NCBI GenBank assembly: GCA_963781725.1
Contig: CAWAGV010000001.1
Location: 62,001 to 126,000 of the forward strand
From: BOG-931 sp963781725
GTDB lineage: Bacteria > Pseudomonadota > Alphaproteobacteria > Rhizobiales > Xanthobacteraceae
Reading direction: 5' to 3'
DNA: 64,000 nucleotides
Shown piece after piece: positions 41,231 through 48,914 of the stretch. Numbering within the stretch: position 1 is the first letter of the stretch; every line of letters starts with the position of its first letter. Made by a program: the position numbers and the translations under genes. The notes below the pieces were generated by a model, which was given only the letters and a program-made list of their open reading frames with translations, had not been told where the DNA came from and searched no databases.

Positions 41231-41842
41231 ATGTTCACCGGCATTGTCAGTGATTTAGGCGAAATCCTTGAAGTTGAGGAAAAGGCTGAAGGCTTGCGCC
41301 GGCTGACCATCGCCTGCGGCTATGATCCGGACAGTATCGACATCGGCGCCTCGATCGCCTGCTCGGGCATTTGCCTGACTGCGGTGGGGCGCGGGCGCGC
41401 TGGCGACCGGGCGTGGTTTGCCGCCGACGCGGCCGCCGAGACCTTGCGGATGACCACAGCCGGAGCCTGGCAGCGCGGCGCCAGGCTCAACCTCGAACGC
41501 TCGCTGCGGATCGGCGACGAACTCGGCGGCCATCTGGTCAGCGGTCATGTCGACGGCATCGCCGAACTGATCGCGCGCGAGGATTTGCCCGACATGGCGC
41601 GACTGAAGCTGCGCGCACCGGCCGCGCTGTCGCGCTTCATCGCGCAGAAGGGCTCGGTCGCGCTCGACGGCGTCTCGCTGACGGTCAATGAGGTCGAAGG
41701 CGATACATTCTCGGTCCTGATCATACCGCACACGCTGAAGGTGACGACGATCGGCGCGCTGAAAGTTGGCGACCGCATCAATATTGAAGTCGATCAGATG
41801 GCGCGCTATGCCGCGCGTCTTCTGGAGACAACGCCACGCTAA
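41231..41842 (+). CDS. ribE: riboflavin synthase alpha subunit
   Basis: The 203-residue protein shows the internally duplicated riboflavin synthase fold. It starts MFTGIVSDLGEI, with SGICLTAVGRG in the first half and LGGHLVSGHVDGI, KGSVALDGVSLTVN and IPHTLKVTTIG in the second. It dismutates two 6,7-dimethyl-8-ribityllumazines to riboflavin. It starts five bases after ribD. Confidence 0.96.
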   Translation: MFTGIVSDLGEILEVEEKAEGLRRLTIACGYDPDSIDIGASIACSGICLTAVGRGRAGDRAWFAADAAAETLRMTTAGAWQRGARLNLERSLRIGDELGGHLVSGHVDGIAELIAREDLPDMARLKLRAPAALSRFIAQKGSVALDGVSLTVNEVEGDTFSVLIIPHTLKVTTIGALKVGDRINIEVDQMARYAARLLETTPR

Positions 41843-41873
41843 GGCGTGCGCAAATGGTGATTGGAGAATTGGA

Positions 41874-42371
41874 ATGGCCGGACCGCGGCAAGGCAAACGC
41901 GCTGACAACAAGAAAAGTGCGGCGAAGGGCGCGCGCATCCTGATCGTCGAGGCGCGTTACTATGACGACATCGCCGATGCGCTGCTGGCCGGCGCCACCA
42001 AGGCGCTGACCGAAGCGGGAGCGCAGTTCGACGTCATCAGCGTTCCGGGCGCGCTGGAAATTCCGACTGCGATTGCCATTGCCGCCGACGCCGCGCAGCG
42101 CAAACGCAAGCCCTATGACGGCGCGGTCGGGCTCGGCTGCGTGATCCGGGGCGAGACGATCCATTTCGATATCGTTTCGGATTTGTCGGCGCAGGGGTTG
42201 ATGGAGCTCTCGGTGGAACGCCGGCTGCCGATCGGCAACGGCATCATCACCGTCGAGAACGAGGCGCAGGCCTATGCCCGCGCCCGCGTCGAGGATCAGG
42301 ACAAGGGCGGCGGCGCGGCGCGTGCCGCGCTCGCCTTGATCGAAATCAAGCGAAAGCTGGAAAAACGCTGA
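41874..42371 (+). CDS. ribH: 6,7-dimethyl-8-ribityllumazine synthase
   Basis: The 165-residue lumazine synthase has ILIVEARYYDDIADALLAGA, ISVPGALEIPTAIAIA, and GLGCVIRGETIHFDIVSDL, which carries the catalytic His. A basic N-terminal tail precedes the fold. GGAG lies before ATG 41874. It makes the substrate of RibE, completing ribDEH. No ribBA is in the cluster. Confidence 0.95.
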   Translation: MAGPRQGKRADNKKSAAKGARILIVEARYYDDIADALLAGATKALTEAGAQFDVISVPGALEIPTAIAIAADAAQRKRKPYDGAVGLGCVIRGETIHFDIVSDLSAQGLMELSVERRLPIGNGIITVENEAQAYARARVEDQDKGGGAARAALALIEIKRKLEKR

Positions 42372-42372
42372 C

Positions 42373-42888
42373 ATGGCAGCCGACATGGCAGGAGCCGGGC
42401 CAAAGAAATCGCCGAAGGAGGCGCGCAAGGTCAATCAGCGCGGCGCCGCGCGGCTTGCCGCCGTGCAAGCGCTGTATCAGATGGATCTCGCCGGCACCGG
42501 CTTGAACGAGATCATGGCCGAGTTCGAAAACCATTGGCTCGGCGGCGAGGTCGAGGGCGCGCAGTATCGACCGGCGGAAGCGGCCTATTTCCGCGACATC
42601 GTCGGCGGCGTGGTGCGCGAGCAGGGCATGCTCGACCCGCGCATCGATGCGGCGCTGTCGCGCGGCTGGCCGCTCAAGCGCATCGAAACGCTGCTGCGTG
42701 CGGTGTTGCGGGCGGGCGCCTACGAACTCGCTTGCCGCCCGGACGTGCCGGCGCGCGTGGTGATGTCGGAATATGTCGATGTCGCCGGCGCGTTCGTCGA
42801 CGAGGATGAGACCGGAATGGTCAATGCGGTGCTCGATCAGCTGGCGCACGAAATGCGCGCGGCCGAGTTTGCCGGTCATGGGCAATGA
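42373..42888 (+). CDS. nusB: transcription antitermination factor NusB
   Basis: The 171-residue all-helical protein has RGAARLAAVQALYQMDLAGT, ILRAVLRAGAYEL-like LLRAVLRAGAYELA and a C-terminal FVDEDETGMVNAVLDQLA. NusB binds boxA with S10 in rRNA antitermination. It starts one base after ribH, and its stop overlaps the thiL start (ATGA). Confidence 0.95.
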   Translation: MAADMAGAGPKKSPKEARKVNQRGAARLAAVQALYQMDLAGTGLNEIMAEFENHWLGGEVEGAQYRPAEAAYFRDIVGGVVREQGMLDPRIDAALSRGWPLKRIETLLRAVLRAGAYELACRPDVPARVVMSEYVDVAGAFVDEDETGMVNAVLDQLAHEMRAAEFAGHGQ

Positions 42889-43877
42889 GCGAGCGTGGAT
42901 CAGCCGAAGACCGCCTGATCGCGCGCTACTTCAAGCCGTTGGCGACCGCGGCGGGCGCGTTCGGTCTCACCGATGACGCCGCGGTCCTGACGCCGCCGCC
43001 GGGTTGCGATCTGGTCGTGACCACCGACGGCGTCATTGCCGGCGTGCATTTCATGCCGCACGATCCGCCCGGCCTGATCGCACGCAAAGTGCTGCGGATG
43101 AATCTCTCCGATCTCGCGGCCAAGGGCGCCAGGCCGGCCGGCTTTCTGCTCTCGATCGCGCTGCCGGCGCCAATCGACGAGGAATGGGTCGCGGCGTTTG
43201 CCAAAGGTCTCGGCGAGGACGCGGAAGAGTACGGCTGCCCGCTGCTCGGCGGCGATACCGATCATACGCCGGGACTGCTCGCGATCACGGTTGCAGCATT
43301 CGGCGCGGTGCCGCACGGCAAAATGGTGCGCCGGACCACGGCAAAGGCGGGCGATGCCGTCGTCGTGAGCGGCACCATCGGCGACTCGGCGCTCGGCCTG
43401 CTCAAGCAAAAAGACAATATCCTGCAGAAACGCTGGCAGCTCACCGACGACCAAAGCAACGAGCTCAAGGTGCGTTATCTGCTGCCGGAACCGCGCACGG
43501 CGCTGGCGGAAGCGGTTTTGCACCACGCCGCGGCGGCGATGGACGTATCCGACGGCCTTGCCGGCGATCTCGCCAAACTGTGCCGCGCCTCCGGCGTTGC
43601 CGCCGAGATCGACATCACGCGCGTGCCATTGTCCGACGCGGCGCAGGCGGCGCTTGCCGCGGACCCCGCGCTGATCGAGACAGTCCTTACCGGTGGCGAC
43701 GATTACGAAATCCTGCTGACGCTGGCGCCGGACAAGCTGCCGGCGCTTCGCGCCGCGGCCGAGCGGGCCGATGTGCCGGTGACCGAGATCGGCCGCATCA
43801 TGCCGGGGCAGGGCACACGCTTTCTACGGGATGGCAGGGCGCTGGAATTCGCGCAGCCGTCGTACAGCCATTTCTGA
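42885..43877 (+). CDS. thiL: thiamine-monophosphate kinase
   Basis: The 330-residue enzyme phosphorylates thiamine monophosphate to thiamine diphosphate. Motifs of the PurM-like fold are FGLTDDAAVLTPPPGCDLVV, VLRMNLSDLAAKGARP, CPLLGGDTDHTPG, AMDVSDGLAGDLAKL and TGGDDYEILLT. It overlaps nusB by four bases and ends the core operon. Confidence 0.95.
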   Translation: MSERGSAEDRLIARYFKPLATAAGAFGLTDDAAVLTPPPGCDLVVTTDGVIAGVHFMPHDPPGLIARKVLRMNLSDLAAKGARPAGFLLSIALPAPIDEEWVAAFAKGLGEDAEEYGCPLLGGDTDHTPGLLAITVAAFGAVPHGKMVRRTTAKAGDAVVVSGTIGDSALGLLKQKDNILQKRWQLTDDQSNELKVRYLLPEPRTALAEAVLHHAAAAMDVSDGLAGDLAKLCRASGVAAEIDITRVPLSDAAQAALAADPALIETVLTGGDDYEILLTLAPDKLPALRAAAERADVPVTEIGRIMPGQGTRFLRDGRALEFAQPSYSHF

Positions 43878-43934
43878 CTTGCGGTGCCCGGCGCGGGCGT
43901 CGTCGCTTGTAAATCCGACAGCCGTCTCCGCTGC

Positions 43935-45542
43935 CTAGAAGCCCGCGGCGATCAGATGGGTCACTTTAGGTGTGCCGCCGGTGTGAAATCGCAGCACATT
44001 CTCCTGCATCAGACGATCCGCATTGGTGACCCGTTCGTGCTGACGCAGGTGCTCGATCCACGAGCCGAGCAAAAATGTCTCCACCATCCTGCCCGGCTCG
44101 GCGGCATCGTCGAACATCGCCCAGCGGAACGCGCCATCTCTGAGCCGTTCCCGCTTGAGCGGTTCGAGGCTTGCGAGGAACGCCTCGCGGTCTTCCGGCC
44201 TTATCCGGTATTCGATCGTGACCAGAACCGGCCCTCGGTCTCCGTCCAGTTCCTGTGCAACCTCCGGCGTGGGCCAGTGCATCGATGGCGTAAGATCGGT
44301 TGCCGCGCCGGCCTGCAGCTTCCAGGGCCAGGTCACAGCGATGGCGGCGATGGCTCCTGCCGCGGCCAGAAAATGCGCCATCGGCAAGCCAAGCACGCCG
44401 GCGAGCTTGCCCCAGATCGCGCTGCCGAGCGTCATGCAGCCGAAGAACACGGTGGTGAACAGCGCCAGGCCGCGGCCGCGAACCCAATCGGGCAACGAAG
44501 ATTGTGCCGACACCGTCAGCGTCGCAAGCACGGCGATCCACGAAATCCCGGCGAGAACACTGGCGGCAAGCGCCGTGACCGGATCGTGCGCCAGGCCATA
44601 CAGCGCCAATGTCACCGCGGTGCCCGCCATTCCGCTTGCGGCGAGCCAGTTCGCTCCAAGCTTTATGCGAAGCCGCGGCATGACGAACGCGCCGCCCACG
44701 GCGCCGGCGCCGATTGCGCCGAGCAGGATACCGTAAAGCGTGGGTCCGCTCGCCACTTGCGTTCGGGCGACCAGCGGCAGCAGCGCCCAATAGGCGCTGG
44801 CGAACAGAAAGAAGCCCGCGGCTTTAATCAAAGTTGCCCGCAACGCCGGGCTATTCCTTGCATAACGAAGCCCGGCCCCGACCGCGCCCGCGAAGCGCTC
44901 TGCCGGTAAAGACGTGTGCGTCGCCGTTGCGGGCTTCCACCAGAACAGCGCACCGATCACGCCAAGGTTCGAGACGGCGTTGATCCAGAATGGCGAGAGG
45001 ATGCCGAAGCTGGCGATGGCAGCGCCGCCGAGGGCCGGACCCACCGCTCGCGATACGTTGACGCCGACACTATTGGCGGCGACCGCCGAAGTCAGGTCTT
45101 CCCTCGGCACGAGCTGCGGCACCACCGATTGCCAGGCCGGCACCGTCAATGCTCCGGTTGCGCCAATAACAAATGTGAAGACCAGAAGGCTTGTCGGCGT
45201 GACCAGGCCAAGGCCGACCATGGCGGCAAAGATCGCGGAGAGGACGGTGGTCAGGACTTCAAGCACGATCAGAAACTTGCGCCTGTCAAAAATGTCGGCA
45301 AAAGCGCCGGCCGGTATCGCAAACAGAAAGACCGGCAACGTGCTTGCCGCCTGCACCAGCGCGACCTGCAGCGGATCGGGATCGAGGCTGGTCATCAGCC
45401 AGCCGGCTGCGGCGCTGTACATCCAGCCGCCGATATTGGAGACGACGGTGGCGGTCCAGATCACCGTGAACGCACGGCTGTGAAAGGCCGCGGACAGCGA
45501 TGAAAGTTTCTTTGTCGCTCCCGCACCGGCAGCGCTGCTCAT
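43935..45542 (-). CDS. MFS exporter with C-terminal alpha/beta-barrel domain (MFS_3/EntS-like)
   Basis: The 535-residue protein begins with an MFS core of about 420 residues and 12 helices (SRAFTVIWTATVVSNIGGWM, FAIPAGAFADIFDRRKFLIV). It ends with about 110 residues resembling a ferredoxin-like monooxygenase/ABM domain (GPVLVTIEYRIRPEDREAFL; RDGAFRWAMFDDAAEPGRMV). This two-part architecture is usual for PF05977-type exporters, related to enterobactin exporters. ATG 45542 follows GGAG. It converges with thiL. Confidence 0.85.
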   Translation of the reverse strand: MSSAAGAGATKKLSSLSAAFHSRAFTVIWTATVVSNIGGWMYSAAAGWLMTSLDPDPLQVALVQAASTLPVFLFAIPAGAFADIFDRRKFLIVLEVLTTVLSAIFAAMVGLGLVTPTSLLVFTFVIGATGALTVPAWQSVVPQLVPREDLTSAVAANSVGVNVSRAVGPALGGAAIASFGILSPFWINAVSNLGVIGALFWWKPATATHTSLPAERFAGAVGAGLRYARNSPALRATLIKAAGFFLFASAYWALLPLVARTQVASGPTLYGILLGAIGAGAVGGAFVMPRLRIKLGANWLAASGMAGTAVTLALYGLAHDPVTALAASVLAGISWIAVLATLTVSAQSSLPDWVRGRGLALFTTVFFGCMTLGSAIWGKLAGVLGLPMAHFLAAAGAIAAIAVTWPWKLQAGAATDLTPSMHWPTPEVAQELDGDRGPVLVTIEYRIRPEDREAFLASLEPLKRERLRDGAFRWAMFDDAAEPGRMVETFLLGSWIEHLRQHERVTNADRLMQENVLRFHTGGTPKVTHLIAAGF

Positions 45543-45711
45543 CGCAATCTCCGCGGACACATGCGCGTGTGAATTTACCCGACAGCGTTACGACCGTCGA
45601 TGTTGGATCGGCCATGCGGAGGCGGTTGCGCCTGCCGGGCGGTATGAGTTTTCGTTCGGGGGTGATGCGCGGGGAGGAGGATTGCAGAGCTATTTTTGCG
45701 CAAAGGCGCGC

Positions 45712-45717
45712 TATAAT
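45712..45717 (+). promoter_or_regulatory. candidate -10 box for the hydroxyacid oxidase gene
   Basis: A perfect TATAAT lies 45 bases before ATG 45762; AAGAGA ribosome-site sequence follows it. No clear -35 partner is seen. Confidence 0.35.
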
Positions 45718-45761
45718 GGCGGCTCAAGGAAACGCGAAGAGACTACCAAGAGAAACGCCCC

Positions 45762-47033
45762 ATGCACGACACGACCGCGCTGAAGCCAATCGAACCGGCT
45801 GCGCCACCGGCCACGCCAGAGACCAAGCCTTACGTCGGCAAGAACGCCAATCCGCGCTATGCCGCGCTCTACCGGCACTACCCGACCATCGATTATCTGC
45901 GCCGCGGCGCCCGCCGCCGGCTGCCGCACTTTGCCTTTGAATATTGCGACGGCGGTTCGGGCAAGGACGATGCCGGCATCAAGCGCAACTGGGCGGGCCT
46001 CGACGCGATCGAGATGGTGCCGCGCTATGGCGTGATGCCGTCGCTGCCGCCGTGCGACGTCGAGCTGTTCGGCCGCCGCTATGCCGCGCCGATCGGCGTG
46101 TCGCCGATGGGCGGTCCAGCCATTGTCTGGCCGGGCGCCGACGAATATCTCGCCCGCGCCGCGCAGAAGGCGCGCATTCCGTACACGCTCGGCACCGTCG
46201 GCTGCTCGACCATCGAGCGCATCGCCGAAATCGCGCCCGACGTGTTCTGGTTTCAGCTTTATCGCGCGGCGAGGAACAATCACGCCATCGGCTTCGATCT
46301 GGCGAAGCGGGCCCAGGACGCCGGCTGCCACGCGCTGATGCTGACGCTTGACGTGCCGGTGCGCACGACGCGCGCGCGCGAGGTCGTGGTCGGGCTCGGC
46401 GGCGCCTTTCATCCCGACGTCGCGAAACTTGTCCAGATGCTGCTGTCACCGGCCTGGACCATGGCGCTGCGCAAGAACGGCATCCCGCGGTTCTCCAACC
46501 TGCGCAAATACGCCGGCGAGAACACCTCGATCAAAGAGATGATAGCGTTCGCGCGCCGCGAGATGGGCGGTGCGTTCACCTGGGACGAAGTCGCGCAGTA
46601 TCGCGACCGCTGGAAAGGCACCCTGATCGTCAAGGGCATCATGCATCCGGAAGACGCCGAGAAAGCGGTATCGCTCGGCGTCGACGGGATGTTCGTGTCG
46701 AACCACGGCGGCCGCCAGATCGACGCGCTGCCGGCGCCGATCGACGTGCTTCCCGCCATCGTTGCGCAAGTCGGCAAGCGCGCCACGGTGCTCTACGATT
46801 CAGGAATCCGCAGCGGCACCGATGTGGCGCGCGCTTACGCACTGGGCGCCGCCGCGGCGTTCGCCGGCAAGGCGTTCCTGTGGGGGCTCGGCGCGCTCGG
46901 CGAGGAGGGCGCGGCCCACGTCATCGACCTGCTGATCGAAGAAACCCAGGCCGCGTTCGGTCAGCTTGGCGCAAAAACGCCGGACGAGTCCCGTTCGGTG
47001 GTGATCCGGCACGGTGGCGCACTGCACTTCTGA
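45762..47033 (+). CDS. FMN-dependent alpha-hydroxyacid oxidase/dehydrogenase
   Basis: The 423-residue protein is a glycolate-oxidase/LldD-type (beta/alpha)8 enzyme. It has LPHFAFEYCDGGSGKDD, PIGVSPMGGPAIVWPGADEY, FWFQLYRA, LTLDVPVRTTRAREVV, LIVKGIMHPEDAEKAVSLG and the catalytic SNHGGRQIDALPAPIDVLP, followed by LYDSGIRSGTDVARAYALGA. It oxidises L-2-hydroxyacids such as lactate or mandelate to the oxoacid. The exact substrate is unclear. Confidence 0.92.
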   Translation: MHDTTALKPIEPAAPPATPETKPYVGKNANPRYAALYRHYPTIDYLRRGARRRLPHFAFEYCDGGSGKDDAGIKRNWAGLDAIEMVPRYGVMPSLPPCDVELFGRRYAAPIGVSPMGGPAIVWPGADEYLARAAQKARIPYTLGTVGCSTIERIAEIAPDVFWFQLYRAARNNHAIGFDLAKRAQDAGCHALMLTLDVPVRTTRAREVVVGLGGAFHPDVAKLVQMLLSPAWTMALRKNGIPRFSNLRKYAGENTSIKEMIAFARREMGGAFTWDEVAQYRDRWKGTLIVKGIMHPEDAEKAVSLGVDGMFVSNHGGRQIDALPAPIDVLPAIVAQVGKRATVLYDSGIRSGTDVARAYALGAAAAFAGKAFLWGLGALGEEGAAHVIDLLIEETQAAFGQLGAKTPDESRSVVIRHGGALHF

Positions 47034-47103
47034 TCTGCACAGGCGGTAGTGGCTTCGCGGGGCTCGGACCGCTAGAACGAGCCCCTCTTGGGGGATTCTG
47101 CCT

Positions 47104-48321
47104 GTGGCGGCCATCGCCGGACCCGTGATCGACGTCACCGACGACCGGCTTGCCGCGCGCAACGCTGTCGTGCTCGCGGTCGCGCAGGCGCTGGCCGGCG
47201 GCAACAACACCGTCATCGTCGCCGCCACTTCGATCATCGCCTCGATGCTGGCGCCGGATCCGACGCTGGCGACGCTGCCGATCAGCGTCATGGTCGCCGG
47301 CATGTGGATGGGCACGCTGCCGGTCGGCGCGCTGTCGAAAGCCTATGGCCGGCGTTTTGCGCTTCAGGTCGGCTCGGCGTTTGGCGCGATGTCGGGATTT
47401 GTCTCCTGCGCCGCGGTGCTGACCGGCTCGTTCTGGCTGCTGCTGGTGGGAACGGCGTGCGGCGGTTTCTATGCCGCGGCGCATCAGTCCTACCGCTTTG
47501 CCGCGACCGATACCGCGAGCCCGCAGTTCCGGGCCAAGGCCGTGGCCTGGGTGCTGGCCGGCGGGGTGTTTGCCGGCGTGCTCGGGCCGCAGCTTGTCAT
47601 CTTCACCAAGGACATCTGGCCGACGTACCTGTTCGCCGCGACGTTCATCGCGCAGTCGCTGTGCGCCATCGCCGCCGCGGCGGTGCTGACGTTCCTCAAC
47701 GTGCCGCGGCCGAACGTGTCGCATTCGCTCGCCGACGGACGGCCGCTGACCGCGATCGTGGTGCAGCCGAAATTCATCATGGCCGTGGTCTGCGGGCTCG
47801 CCAGCTACACCATGATGAACATGATGATGACCTCGGCGCCGCTGGCGATGGTGATGTGCAATCACACCGTCGGCGAAGCGGCGCTCGGCATCCAGTGGCA
47901 CGTCATCGGCATGTATGCGCCGAGCTTCATCACCGGCCCGCTGATCGCGCGGTTCGGCGTGCGCCGCATGATGGCGATCGGGCTGGCGCTGATCGTCGTT
48001 GCGGCGTCGATCGAGCTCGAAGGCATCGCGATCTGGAATTTCTGGGTCGGACTGACCGTGCTCGGCGTCGGCTGGAATTTCGCCTTCATCAGCGCCACCA
48101 CGCTGGTCACCGAGTGCCACGATCCGCACGAGCGCAACAAGGTGCAGGCGTTCAACGACTTCCTGGTATTCGGCGCGATGGCGATCGGTTCGTTCTCGTC
48201 CGGCGCGCTGCTGGCGCGTTACGGCTGGACCGCGGTGAACGACATGGTGTTCCCGGTGATCCTGGCGGCGGCCGTACTGCTGGTGTGGGGCTCGCTGGTG
48301 CGCCGTCCGAAGGCGGCATAA
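47104..48321 (+). CDS. MFS transporter
   Basis: The 405-residue, 12-helix protein starts at GTG 47104. It has typical MFS loops (VGALSKAYGRRFALQVGSAF between helices 2 and 3; ARFGVRRMMAIGLAL between 8 and 9) and a Met-rich helix (ASYTMMNMMMTSAPLAMVMC). The substrate is unknown. It follows the hydroxyacid oxidase by 70 bases and precedes a cupin gene by 32, so the three may form an operon. Confidence 0.85.
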   Translation: MAAIAGPVIDVTDDRLAARNAVVLAVAQALAGGNNTVIVAATSIIASMLAPDPTLATLPISVMVAGMWMGTLPVGALSKAYGRRFALQVGSAFGAMSGFVSCAAVLTGSFWLLLVGTACGGFYAAAHQSYRFAATDTASPQFRAKAVAWVLAGGVFAGVLGPQLVIFTKDIWPTYLFAATFIAQSLCAIAAAAVLTFLNVPRPNVSHSLADGRPLTAIVVQPKFIMAVVCGLASYTMMNMMMTSAPLAMVMCNHTVGEAALGIQWHVIGMYAPSFITGPLIARFGVRRMMAIGLALIVVAASIELEGIAIWNFWVGLTVLGVGWNFAFISATTLVTECHDPHERNKVQAFNDFLVFGAMAIGSFSSGALLARYGWTAVNDMVFPVILAAAVLLVWGSLVRRPKAA

Positions 48322-48353
48322 ACTCCCGCATCGCCTTTCGGGAGGACATGCGC

Positions 48354-48854
48354 ATGGCCAAAGCACTGCGTAAGACACGGAAGCCCGCGAAACCTGCCAA
48401 ATCGTCAGCGCGCCGCAAGATCACGGCGCGCGCGAAATCGAAAGCCAAACCGGCGAAAGCGAAATCCGCGCCGCGCCGGCACGCCTTCGTCGCCAGCCAC
48501 CACAGCCCCGATGCGTTCGAGCAGGGCCTGCGCCGCTACGCCAAATATCGCGATCTCGGCATTGCGGCGGCGACCGGCGGCATGGTGCGCGCCCATGTCA
48601 TCCGGATGATGCCGCCGTGCATCCCGGATGAGGTGTCGAAGCTGCATTATCACGACGTGCAATTCCAGATGGTGTACGTGCTCAAGGGCTGGATGAAGAG
48701 CGAGTTCGACGGCCACGGCGCCGTCACCATGCGCGAAGGCTCGTGCTGGCTGCAGCCGCCGAAGATCAAGCACAAGGTGCTCGACTACTCTGACGATTGC
48801 GAAGTGCTGGAAATCATCCTGCCGGCGGATTTTGAAACCGTAGAGCTGGAGTGA
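48354..48854 (+). CDS. cupin protein with Lys/Ala-rich N-terminal tail
   Basis: The 166-residue product begins with about 40 basic residues (KTRKPAKPAKSSARRKITAR), like histone-H1-type tails. A single cupin follows, with LHYHDVQFQMVYVLKGWMKS and CWLQPPKIKHKVLDYSDDCE. ATG 48354 is favoured because GGAGG lies eight bases upstream; ATG 48348 is too close to it. The tail could bind nucleic acid or membrane; its role is unknown. Confidence 0.75.
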   Translation: MAKALRKTRKPAKPAKSSARRKITARAKSKAKPAKAKSAPRRHAFVASHHSPDAFEQGLRRYAKYRDLGIAAATGGMVRAHVIRMMPPCIPDEVSKLHYHDVQFQMVYVLKGWMKSEFDGHGAVTMREGSCWLQPPKIKHKVLDYSDDCEVLEIILPADFETVELE

Positions 48855-48863
48855 AAACTCTTC

Positions 48864-48887
48864 CCTCTCCCCGCGTGCGGGGAGAGG
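48864..48887. repeat. REP-like palindrome
   Basis: CCTCTCCCCGC and GCGGGGAGAGG form a perfect 11-bp stem around GT. This palindrome type is widespread between genes of Rhizobiales. It lies just after the cupin gene. Confidence 0.8.
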
Positions 48888-48914
48888 TGAAGTTAGCCGC
48901 GGGGTGTGGCTACT

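Noticed and set aside
41843..41873. FMN riboswitch in the rib cluster
   Set aside because: The gaps are too short and no RFN-element motif is visible before ribD, ribE or ribH.
46921..48378. 485-codon minus-strand open frame antisense to the MFS gene
   Set aside because: Its composition is typical of antisense frames in high-GC DNA; the plus-strand MFS gene explains the region.
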